A stretch of 21,603 nucleotides of DNA from an uncultured Flavobacteriales bacterium (GTDB lineage Bacteria; Bacteroidota; Bacteroidia; Flavobacteriales; Schleiferiaceae), in assembly GCA_903821715.1 (NCBI GenBank), contig CAIJMB010000041.1:1-21603 (forward strand), read 5' to 3'. Each line of letters begins with the position of its first letter. Position 1 is the stretch's first letter. Position numbers and translations under genes: made by a program. This document shows positions 9,176 to 15,973 of this stretch, one piece after another. The notes beneath the pieces were generated by a model. That model ran no database searches and was not told where the DNA came from. It worked only from the letters and a program-made list of their open reading frames with translations.

Positions 9176-9927
9176 AACCTTGGATGCGCAAAACCGTAAT
9201 CGTCGGCTCATGGATCCTCGGATTCGCAGGGCTCGGACTCGGCCTCTGGGTAGCAGGGCAACCCCGCGGAAGCCAAGTCGTCACTGGGCATACCGTGCGA
9301 ATCCACCAGCCCAAAGACCAAGCACTTTTGGTCGTGGCAGACCTCTACCCTGAATTCCGCTCCGTCGGGGCACCCTGGACTCAAAAAAAACGAAAAGAAA
9401 TCAACATTCCATTGTTGGAAGAAAAGCTACGCGCCAACCCCTACGTCGAAAACGCCGAGGTATTTTCATCGTGGGATGGAACAGTCCGAACGATCGTGAA
9501 GCAAAAAACCGCCAAAGCCCGCATTGTCAGCGGCTTACAAAGTGTCTACGCCGACGCTAATGGTGGCGTATTCCCTATTTCTGTGCACGACAGCCCCCGA
9601 CTTCCCCTCGTTTCGGGCGTCCACACGGCACGCCAGGTCCGCCATGCCATTCGGCTTTTGGATCGCGCTGCCCAGCATTCCGCTTTTCCAGGGGGCTGGT
9701 ACGCCCTCGATTTTGACGACCAAACAGGCTTCACCGCCTATCCCGAATGGCACAGCCACCGCATCGCGTGGGGCCAAGCTTCCGACTTTGCTGACAAAGC
9801 GCACCGTACCAAAGCGCTCTATGCGCATGCCCTTCAGCACCAGTACCTCGACCAACTCGACCGCATCGACGTGCGCTTTGCCGACCAGGTCGTATTTACC
9901 CGAACTTCACCATCATCCGCCCTATGA
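9172..9927 (+). CDS. ftsQ: FtsQ / DivIB-type cell division protein
   Basis: Single-pass inner-membrane divisome protein. The 251 aa product has a short basic cytoplasmic end (MKPWMRKT), one hydrophobic helix at about 8-28, and a periplasmic part in which INIPLLEEKLRANPYVENAE looks like the end of the POTRA domain, followed by a beta domain. FtsQ proteins diverge strongly, so the call rests on topology, this POTRA-like stretch and the position between murC and ftsA. It overlaps murC and ftsA by 4 bases each through ATGA. The C-terminus is rich in His, Asp and Gln and has no further motif that I recognise. Confidence 0.88.
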   Translation: MKPWMRKTVIVGSWILGFAGLGLGLWVAGQPRGSQVVTGHTVRIHQPKDQALLVVADLYPEFRSVGAPWTQKKRKEINIPLLEEKLRANPYVENAEVFSSWDGTVRTIVKQKTAKARIVSGLQSVYADANGGVFPISVHDSPRLPLVSGVHTARQVRHAIRLLDRAAQHSAFPGGWYALDFDDQTGFTAYPEWHSHRIAWGQASDFADKAHRTKALYAHALQHQYLDQLDRIDVRFADQVVFTRTSPSSAL

Positions 9928-11363
9928 ATCCCAACCGCATAGCCGTCGGTCTCGACATTGGAACCACTAAAATCGCCGCCCTCGTCGGACGCTACGACGC
10001 GCACCGCAAGCTCGAAATTCTCGGTTACGGAACCGCTCCGAGCCTTGGCGTGCAGCGCGGTGTAGTCGTCAACATCACTCAGACCATCGAGTCGATCCAG
10101 CAGGCCATTGCCTCCGCGCAGGTCGACTGCGGAATGGACATCTCAGGAGTAGTGGTGGGAATTGCAGGTCAGCACATCCGCAGCCTTCAGCACAGCGACT
10201 ACATTACCCGTGCAGATTCCGAAGAGGTAATTGGCGACCGCGATCTCGAGCGCCTCACTGAGAACGTGCACAAGCTGTCCATGATGCCCGGCGAAGAGAT
10301 CATTCACGTGATTCCGCAAGAGTACAAGGTCGACGGCCAAGGCGACATCAAAGAGCCGCGCGGCATGTACGGCGCCCGCCTCGAGGCCACCTTTCACATC
10401 GTAGTGGGTCAAGTCACGAGCATTCGCAACATCGCCCGCTGCGTTAAATCTGCCGACCTCGAACTCAAGGCCATAAACCTTGAGCCTCTTGCGAGTGCCG
10501 AGGCCGTACTCAGCCAAGAAGAGAAAGAAGCTGGTGTGGTGCTCGTCGACATTGGCGGCGGAACCACCGACATCGCCATCTTCAAGGACGGAATCATTCG
10601 CCACACCGCAGTGATTCCGTACGGAGGCAACATCATCACGAACGACATCAAGGAGGGCTGCAGCATCATCGAGAAGCAAGCCGAGCAGCTCAAGGTGAAG
10701 TTCGGTTCCGCATGGCCCGGAGAAAACAAAGAGAACGAGATTGTTTCGATTCCAGGACTTCGCGGACGTGACCCTAAAGAGATCAGCCTCAAAACGTTGA
10801 GCCGAATCATTCACGCGCGAACCACCGAGATCGTGAACGCCGTCTTCACCGAAATCAAGAGCTACGGATACGACCAACCTACCCGCAAACTCATCGCGGG
10901 CGTAGTCATCACCGGCGGCGGAAGCCAGCTCAAGCACGTGAAGCAGTTGGTCGAGTACCTCACCGGAATGGACACGCGCATCGGCTTCCCGAATGAGCAC
11001 CTCGCGACCCTTCCCTCAGATCACGCACTCAATTCGCCGATGTACGCAACGGCCGTGGGTCTGCTCATGAAAGGACTCGACAGCCGCGACGTAGAGGGTT
11101 TTGTGAGCGAAACCGCACCTGAATCACTCGAGACAGCCACCGAATTCAGCCCCGCGGCCGCCCAAGCTTTTTGGGACGAGCCGAGCCAGCCCGCAGCCGA
11201 AGTGGAATCCCTTGCGGACGCCCACACTACTGAAGAAGTCTACGCCGAAACGGCGGTAGAATCCGCAACGGATGCCGATCCTAAATCGCGCGCCAAAGGC
11301 GACTTCTTTAAGCGCTGGGCCGACGGCTTTTTGAAACTCATTGACGACAACGACCTGAAATAA
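9924..11363 (+). CDS. ftsA: FtsA, actin-like Z-ring membrane tether
   Basis: Actin-fold ATPase that anchors FtsZ filaments to the membrane and recruits later divisome proteins. The 479 aa product has phosphate-1 loop DIGTTK at 11-16, the 1C/SHS2 insertion at about 88-165, phosphate-2 loop DIGGGTTD at 209-216 and adenosine motif TGGGSQL at 330-336. The actin-like core ends near 390. An acidic, alanine- and glutamate-rich linker (about 391-456) leads to a terminal amphipathic helix, GDFFKRWADGFLKLI at 459-473, the expected membrane-targeting sequence. It is longer than E. coli FtsA (420 aa), mainly because of this linker. Only 4 bases separate it from ftsZ. Confidence 0.97.
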   Translation: MNPNRIAVGLDIGTTKIAALVGRYDAHRKLEILGYGTAPSLGVQRGVVVNITQTIESIQQAIASAQVDCGMDISGVVVGIAGQHIRSLQHSDYITRADSEEVIGDRDLERLTENVHKLSMMPGEEIIHVIPQEYKVDGQGDIKEPRGMYGARLEATFHIVVGQVTSIRNIARCVKSADLELKAINLEPLASAEAVLSQEEKEAGVVLVDIGGGTTDIAIFKDGIIRHTAVIPYGGNIITNDIKEGCSIIEKQAEQLKVKFGSAWPGENKENEIVSIPGLRGRDPKEISLKTLSRIIHARTTEIVNAVFTEIKSYGYDQPTRKLIAGVVITGGGSQLKHVKQLVEYLTGMDTRIGFPNEHLATLPSDHALNSPMYATAVGLLMKGLDSRDVEGFVSETAPESLETATEFSPAAAQAFWDEPSQPAAEVESLADAHTTEEVYAETAVESATDADPKSRAKGDFFKRWADGFLKLIDDNDLK

Positions 11364-11367
11364 TCCC

Positions 11368-13662
11368 ATGGACATCAATCCTTTAGATTTCGATTTACCC
11401 AAGCACCGCTCTTCTGCGATCAAGGTTGTAGGCGTAGGCGGCGGCGGCTCGAACGCCGTCAACTACATGAAGAACCAGGGCATTCGCGGGGTGGATTTCA
11501 TCATCTGCAACACCGACGGCCAGGCCCTCGCCCACAGCCCGGTAGAGACCAAAATCCAGCTTGGCGCGACCCTCACCGAAGGCCTCGGTGCCGGCGCGAA
11601 CCCCGAAGTCGGCGAGCAAGCCGCCCTCGAGAGCTACGCTGAGATTCAAGCCGCCCTCGGAACCCAAACCAAAATGGTGTTCATCACCGCGGGCATGGGT
11701 GGCGGAACCGGTACGGGAGCCGCCCCGATCATCGCCAAAGCCGCGCGCGAACTCGGAATCCTCACCGTTGGCATCGTCACCGCTCCGTTTGCTTTTGAAG
11801 GCAACATGCGCCTTCGCCAGGCCGAGCAGGGCGTCGAGCGCCTCCGCGAGCACGTCGATTCGCTGATTGTCATCAACAACAACAAACTCCGCGAAGTCTA
11901 CGGCAACCTCGGGTTCAAGCAGGGCTTTATGAAGGCCGACGAGGTCCTCTCGACGGCCGCCCGCGGAATCGCCGAAGTCATCACGCACCACTACAGCGTC
12001 AACATCGACTTGCGCGACGCCAAAACCGTGCTGCACAACAGCGGAACCGCCATCATGGGCAGCGCCAAAGCCGCAGGCTCAACGCGTGCCTTGACCTCAG
12101 TGCGTTCTGCCCTTGACAGCCCGCTACTTAACGACAACCACATTGAAGGCGCCCGCTACGTGCTGCTTCTCATCGTTTCCGGAACCGGCGAGCACGAAGT
12201 CACCCTCGACGAAATCGGCGAAATCAACGACTACATCCAAGAGCAAGCCGGCCGTCAAGTCGACATCATCATGGGTATTGGCGAAGACGTGCACCTCAGC
12301 GACGCCCTTCAAGTCACCGTCATTGCTACCGGATTCAACGCCACCAACCCGATCGGCATGGTCAAACCCGCCGAACCAGAAAAAGTAGTCTACGAACTCC
12401 GCCCCGATTCAAATCCTGGCTCACAGTTCAACCTCTTTGACGAGCCCGTGCGCAGCAGCGTTCCCGTCGAGCCGCAGCAAAGCCCCGTAGAGGTTCCGCT
12501 CAGCGAAGCCCACACGGCACCTGAGCCCGCAACAGACATGCCCCTCGTCGAAGCATCCGTGGCCGCCACCGAGCCCATCGCTTGGGAACCCGCAGTCCAA
12601 GAGCCCGTAGCCGAAGAGCCAATGGCATTCGAGTTCGCGCCTGTGGAGCCCTTGACCATTGAGCCAGTAGCCGAAGAAGTTGTGCTCGAAGAAATGAGCT
12701 TCGAACTTGACGAAAATCCCGAATGGGCACCCGAGACACCCCTCAGCGAAACCCTCGCCTACGACGAAGAGCCCGCCCAGACCATGACCTGGACCTTGGA
12801 TTGGGACGACGACATCACCGCCGAGGAGCCCATGGCATTTGAGCCAGTAGCCAACGAGCCAGTAGCAAACGAGCCAGTAACTTTTGAGCCAGTAGCTAAC
12901 GAGCCAGTAGCCGAGGAGCCAATTCGCAAGACCGTCGGCCTCGACGAACTCTTGGCATTTGAGGCGCAGCTGCGCGGAGACGTTCCGGCACCTATTGTTC
13001 CGCAGCCCGAAGCATTTGAAACGTTTGAAGCGATTGCGCCCATTGAAGCGCCGGTTGAATCATCGTTCGATGCACCCATCGCGGAAGCTATTGAATCATC
13101 ATTCAATGCACCCATCGTGGAGTCTGTTGAGGCATCGTTTGATGCACCCCTCGCGGAAGCCATTGAGGCATCGTTTGATGCACCCGCGGAAACCGTTGAA
13201 GCGTTTGAAGCCCCAATCGAAGCACCTATGAGCTTTGAAAGCCCCAAGTTTGAGGTTGAATTTGAGGCTCCGGTGCGCGAACAGTCTTCGTTTGAGGCAG
13301 CGGCACACGCGGCTGTACCGCAGGTTCCGAATGAAATCCGCGTTGAAGTGCGTCCGATGGTCGCCGAGCGCGAGCCCGTTCAGATCGACCCAGACCGCGA
13401 CAGCCTCGAGGACACCATGCGCCGCATGGCCCAAGAACGCCGCGCCTACCTGCAGGCCTACAGCCACCGTTTTGGCCAGGCCCAGCAGCGCATTCAGCAA
13501 GGCGACATGGACCGCCCGGCATTTGAGCGTCAAGGATGGAACCTCGATGCGTCAACCACCTATTCCAAGGAGCAATCACTTGGCGAACACATGGTTCGCG
13601 GCGAAAAGAACGATTTAGAGTTCCGCCCCCACAACTCATTTTTGCACGACAATGTCGATTGA
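11368..13662 (+). CDS. ftsZ: FtsZ, tubulin-like division GTPase with a very long acidic repeat linker
   Basis: GTPase that polymerises into the Z ring. The polymerising core is about residues 1-325: nucleotide-binding GVGGGGSNAV (22-31), the tubulin signature GGGTGTG at 111-117, and a T7 loop NIDLRD at 212-217 that keeps both acidic residues needed for GTP hydrolysis. The whole protein is 764 aa, against 383 in E. coli, because of a linker of about 340 residues. Residues 363-519 contain no Lys or Arg; they are rich in Glu, Pro, Val and Ala and include five tandem EPVAN-like pentads. Residues 563-609 are four 12-residue copies of an xExSFDAPxAEx unit. After a charged, probably helical segment (about 675-712), the protein ends with RPAFERQGWNL and NSFLHDNVD, the Bacteroidota-type conserved tail, so the frame is intact. 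It overlaps yqeY by 11 bases. Confidence 0.98.
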   Translation: MDINPLDFDLPKHRSSAIKVVGVGGGGSNAVNYMKNQGIRGVDFIICNTDGQALAHSPVETKIQLGATLTEGLGAGANPEVGEQAALESYAEIQAALGTQTKMVFITAGMGGGTGTGAAPIIAKAARELGILTVGIVTAPFAFEGNMRLRQAEQGVERLREHVDSLIVINNNKLREVYGNLGFKQGFMKADEVLSTAARGIAEVITHHYSVNIDLRDAKTVLHNSGTAIMGSAKAAGSTRALTSVRSALDSPLLNDNHIEGARYVLLLIVSGTGEHEVTLDEIGEINDYIQEQAGRQVDIIMGIGEDVHLSDALQVTVIATGFNATNPIGMVKPAEPEKVVYELRPDSNPGSQFNLFDEPVRSSVPVEPQQSPVEVPLSEAHTAPEPATDMPLVEASVAATEPIAWEPAVQEPVAEEPMAFEFAPVEPLTIEPVAEEVVLEEMSFELDENPEWAPETPLSETLAYDEEPAQTMTWTLDWDDDITAEEPMAFEPVANEPVANEPVTFEPVANEPVAEEPIRKTVGLDELLAFEAQLRGDVPAPIVPQPEAFETFEAIAPIEAPVESSFDAPIAEAIESSFNAPIVESVEASFDAPLAEAIEASFDAPAETVEAFEAPIEAPMSFESPKFEVEFEAPVREQSSFEAAAHAAVPQVPNEIRVEVRPMVAEREPVQIDPDRDSLEDTMRRMAQERRAYLQAYSHRFGQAQQRIQQGDMDRPAFERQGWNLDASTTYSKEQSLGEHMVRGEKNDLEFRPHNSFLHDNVD
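12841..12915 (+). repeat. Five tandem 15-base units in the ftsZ linker (EPVAN pentads)
   Basis: Five head-to-tail 15-base units begin at 12841, 12856, 12871, 12886 and 12901, each opening with GAGCCAGTA. They encode EPVAN, EPVAN, EPVTF, EPVAN and EPVAE. Isolated EPVAE-like pieces occur earlier in the linker (for example near 12661). The units share GTA for valine and CCA for proline, whereas the rest of the gene mostly uses GTC or GTG and CCC or CCG; this suggests recent duplication of one template. Confidence 0.93.
13054..13194 (+). repeat. Four 36-base units in the ftsZ linker (VExSFDAPxAEx)
   Basis: A second in-frame array lies about 140 bases after the first. Its units encode VESSFDAPIAEA, IESSFNAPIVES, VEASFDAPLAEA and an 11-residue IEASFDAPAET. 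Three units are 36 bases and the last is 33. DNA identity is high around TTYRATGCACCC. Shorter echoes (EAFEAP, IEAP) follow the array. It is unrelated in sequence to the EPVAN pentads. Confidence 0.88.
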
Positions 13663-14110
13663 AGCACTTGAAGCTCAGCTAACTGAGGATATGAAAACCG
13701 CGATGCGGGCCAAGGACCAGGTTCGCCTGGAGGCGGTTCGATCCATTCGCGCAGCTCTTACGACTGAAAAAACCTCTGCAGCCAACCAAGGCAGCCTGAA
13801 CGAAGCTCAAGCCATAGCCGTGCTTCAGCGCCTCAAAAAGCAGCGCGTGGAGTCTGCCGAAATCTTCAATGCTCAAGACCGCAAGGACCTCGCAGAAGTT
13901 GAAGAAGCGCAGTTGGCGGTCATTCAGGGATACCTTCCTGCGGCGCTCGAGGGAGCCGAACTTACCGCGGCGGTACGGGACCTATTGGCCCAGCACGGAT
14001 TCACCAGTGCGGCGCAGTTTGGTCAAGCCATGGGATTGATTTCGAAGGCCCTCGCGGGCCGTGCCGACGGCAAAGCAGTCTCTGCTGAGGTCAAGGCACT
14101 GCTCGGCTAG
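13652..14110 (+). CDS. yqeY: GatB/YqeY domain-containing protein
   Basis: A 152 aa soluble protein of the YqeY family, related to the tRNA-binding tail domain of the amidotransferase subunit GatB. The cellular role of stand-alone YqeY proteins is not established. Recognisable family features are the N-terminal helix (LTEDMKTAMRAKDQVRLEAVR), the KKQRVESAEIF segment, the central EEAQLAVIQGYLP and the C-terminal MGLISKALAGRADG. The ATG at 13652 lies inside the ftsZ end and overlaps it by 11 bases, so translation is probably coupled. yqeY directly after ftsZ is a usual Bacteroidota arrangement and closes this plus-strand run. Confidence 0.93.
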   Translation: MSIEALEAQLTEDMKTAMRAKDQVRLEAVRSIRAALTTEKTSAANQGSLNEAQAIAVLQRLKKQRVESAEIFNAQDRKDLAEVEEAQLAVIQGYLPAALEGAELTAAVRDLLAQHGFTSAAQFGQAMGLISKALAGRADGKAVSAEVKALLG

Positions 14111-14148
14111 AAACCAGCTACTAGCTGCTATTTACTGGTTGCTGGTTT
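14111..14148. terminator. Convergent hairpin built from a degenerate 7-base repeat, likely bidirectional terminator
   Basis: AAACCAGC at 14111-14118 pairs exactly with GCTGGTTT at 14141-14148, leaving a 22-base loop. It begins right after the yqeY TAG and overlaps the TAA stop of the minus-strand gene at 14147-14149. The A and T runs at the stem ends give a weak intrinsic-terminator shape on both strands. The interior reads as heptamers AGCTACT, AGCTGCT, ATTTACT, GGTTGCT. Its position between convergent stops supports a terminator role; no long T tail is present. Confidence 0.5.
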
Positions 14149-14722
14149 ACCAAAAACCGTAGAGCAGCCGAAGCGACACCACGTCCGCCTTATCGACGGC
14201 ACTGGTGGGGACGCGCCACAATCCGGCAGAGAGGTTTACCTCGTTGCCCATGTAGTCGTAGCGCACGCCAACCTCTGAAAAGACACCGGTCGAACCGTCG
14301 CGCACAAAAGCTGGTCCGATTCCGCTGTTGTTGCGCACCTGACGTGCATAACTGCCGTACCCGAGGTTGACAAAAGCTCCGATGAAGGCATTAGAAGCCT
14401 GCGTACTCGCCAAGCCCACCTGCATCGTGGCAGCCAGCGTGTAGTGGTAGCCCAAATTGATTCCGCCAAACTGCGATTGCGCGATACCAAGACCCACCGG
14501 AGCCACCACGCCAAACGACATTTCGTCACCCACTGGGAAGGTATAGCGCGGCGCCCACGTCACCCCATTACTTGCAAACGGCATCGCCAGGGTGCTCAGG
14601 TCGAGCCCAATCGCATAATCGTAGCCCACGGCGTGAAACCATTCTCCATCTTTAATTGAATTCTGGGCAGACGCGGCATGCACACCCGCGGCAAGCGCCA
14701 AAGCTGAAAGCAATTTCTTCAT
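14147..14722 (-). CDS. Secreted beta-barrel-like outer membrane protein, function unknown
   Basis: A 191 aa protein that I cannot assign to a named family. It begins with a clear signal peptide (MKKLLSALALAAGVHAASAQ, probable cleavage after ASA at 19). The rest has alternating polar and aromatic or hydrophobic stretches rich in Gly, Tyr and Val, such as GINLGYHYTLAATMQVGLAS and FSEVGVRYDYMGNEVNLSAG, as in transmembrane beta strands. It ends LRLLYGFW, a final aromatic residue typical of Bam-inserted outer membrane proteins. At this size it would be a small barrel of about 8 strands. It is transcribed away from the MFS transporter gene, with 36 bases between the two start codons. A TACCTTTA box lies 5 bases before its ATG. 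Confidence 0.8.
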   Translation of the reverse strand: MKKLLSALALAAGVHAASAQNSIKDGEWFHAVGYDYAIGLDLSTLAMPFASNGVTWAPRYTFPVGDEMSFGVVAPVGLGIAQSQFGGINLGYHYTLAATMQVGLASTQASNAFIGAFVNLGYGSYARQVRNNSGIGPAFVRDGSTGVFSEVGVRYDYMGNEVNLSAGLWRVPTSAVDKADVVSLRLLYGFW

Positions 14723-14727
14723 GAGCC

Positions 14728-14735
14728 TAAAGGTA
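14728..14735 (-). promoter_or_regulatory. Probable -7 element of the outer membrane protein gene (TACCTTTA)
   Basis: On the minus strand TACCTTTA matches the Bacteroidota TAnnTTTG element except at the last base, and is followed by 5 bases (GGCTC) and then the ATG. If transcription starts 5 to 7 bases after the box, the mRNA has almost no leader. No clear -33 TTG was found. Confidence 0.5.
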
Positions 14736-14743
14736 GTGCGCGG

Positions 14744-14751
14744 TACCTTTG
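14744..14751 (+). promoter_or_regulatory. Probable -7 element of the MFS transporter gene (TACCTTTG)
   Basis: TACCTTTG is an exact match to TAnnTTTG and lies 7 bases before the GTG start. It sits 8 bases from the divergent box of the outer membrane protein gene, so the two promoters share one 36-base spacer and RNA polymerase probably cannot occupy both at once. Confidence 0.6.
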
Positions 14752-14758
14752 CTGCACC

Positions 14759-15973
14759 GTGCAGATTCCGTTAATCAGCTGGGTTGCCAAGCAATACCGC
14801 GCCGCATTTGAAGGCCTCAGCCAAGAGGCGTGGGTGCTCGCCACCGTCATGTTTGTCAACCGCGCCGGAACCATGGTGCTGCCCTTTCTCGGCCTCTACC
14901 TGCGCGAGGGTTTGGGCTACAGTCTGGCCGACACCGGCTGGATCATGGCGTTTTATGGCGTTGGATCAATGGTCGGAGCCCTCGCGGGCGGCTCGCTCTC
15001 AGACCGATTTGGCTCGTACCGGGTCCAGCAATTCGCACTGTTTACGGGCGCCTTTCTCTTCCTGGGGCTAAGCTTTTTGACGGAATTCTGGTCGCTCGCC
15101 ATCGGCGTCTTCACGCTCACCTCAGTAGCCGACATGGTGCGTCCCGCGAATTCGTCCGCCGTATTTGAGTACGCCAAAGAGGGCAACGTCACCCGCGCTT
15201 TCTCGCTCAACCGAATGGCGATCAACCTCGGATTCTCAGTAGGTCCTGCCGCGGCTGGAATCATTGCCGCTTGGAGCTACCAGGGACTCTTTTGGGCAGA
15301 CGCCGCGACCTGCGCTGCGGCTGGATTCCTGTTTGTGGGATTTTTTCGCAAGCGCCGCCCTCGCCGCGAACGCGAAGTGGCTGCGCCTGGGCGGTCACCG
15401 TACCGCGACCGCGGAGCGCTTGCCTTTTCGGCGCTCGTACTGCTCTTTGCCCTTGCATTTTTTCAATTAGTATCGACCCTTCCCCTCTACTATCGCGATG
15501 TTTTTGACCTTGGTGAAGAGCAAATTGGACTGCTGCTCTGATTCAACGGACTCATAATCGTCGCAGTCGAAATGGTCTTTGTCAACTGGGCTCAACACCG
15601 AATCGCACCCCGTCACGCCATCGCCATTGGAGTTTTAGTCATGGCCCTTGCTTTTGCGAGCCTTAACTGGGCCTCTGGGCTGCCGGGGCTTTACGCGTCG
15701 ATGCTCGTGCTCAGCGTATCTGAAATATTGGCGATGCCGTTCATGATCTCGTGGATCACGCTGCGCGCGGGCGACCAGTCCCGAGGACGCTACCTCGGGC
15801 TCTACGCCGCGACCTACGCGCTGGGGCACATCTTGGCTCCGCTGCTCGGAACCCGTGTCATCGAACACTTCGGATACAGCACGCTCTACTACGGCGTCGC
15901 CGCACTATCCGTGCTCACCGCGATCGGGTTCAGCCAACTACCTCCCGCGACTGCGCGTCAATCACAGCCATAG
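14759..15973 (+). pseudogene. MFS transporter gene interrupted by one in-frame TGA
   Basis: A 405-codon frame for a major facilitator superfamily permease is split by a TGA at 15539-15541 (codon 261). The first part (260 aa from GTG) includes the opening LSQEAWVLATVMFVNRAGT, the loop GGSLSDRFGS characteristic of MFS after helix 2, and about seven membrane helices. The reading frame then continues without any shift from FNGLIIVAVEM to the end at 15973, supplying about five more helices (for example SRGRYLGLYAATYALGHILA). The break falls at IGLLL-stop-FNGLIIV, near the start of helix 8, where a small residue such as Gly would fit, so a single GGA to TGA change would explain it. The substrate is unknown. 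The gene is either a recent pseudogene, a sequencing error or a readthrough case; TGA is an ordinary stop in neighbouring genes. The 3' end overlaps the malic enzyme gene by 44 bases, tail to tail. Confidence 0.8.

Noticed and set aside
10143..11000. A 285-codon minus-strand frame opposite ftsA
   Set aside because: It is a shadow of the ftsA codon pattern, with no domain or signal recognised.
12759..13247. A 162-codon minus-strand frame with Ser-Ala-Gly-Asn repeats opposite the FtsZ linker
   Set aside because: It is the mirror of the ftsZ repeat arrays; its periodicity follows from the sense repeats. It has no promoter box, no domain, and lies wholly within a strongly supported gene.
15539..15541. 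The TGA as a selenocysteine or reassigned codon
   Set aside because: At least eight neighbouring genes end in TGA, no SECIS-like element or selenoprotein family is recognised, and MFS permeases are not known to carry selenocysteine at this site.
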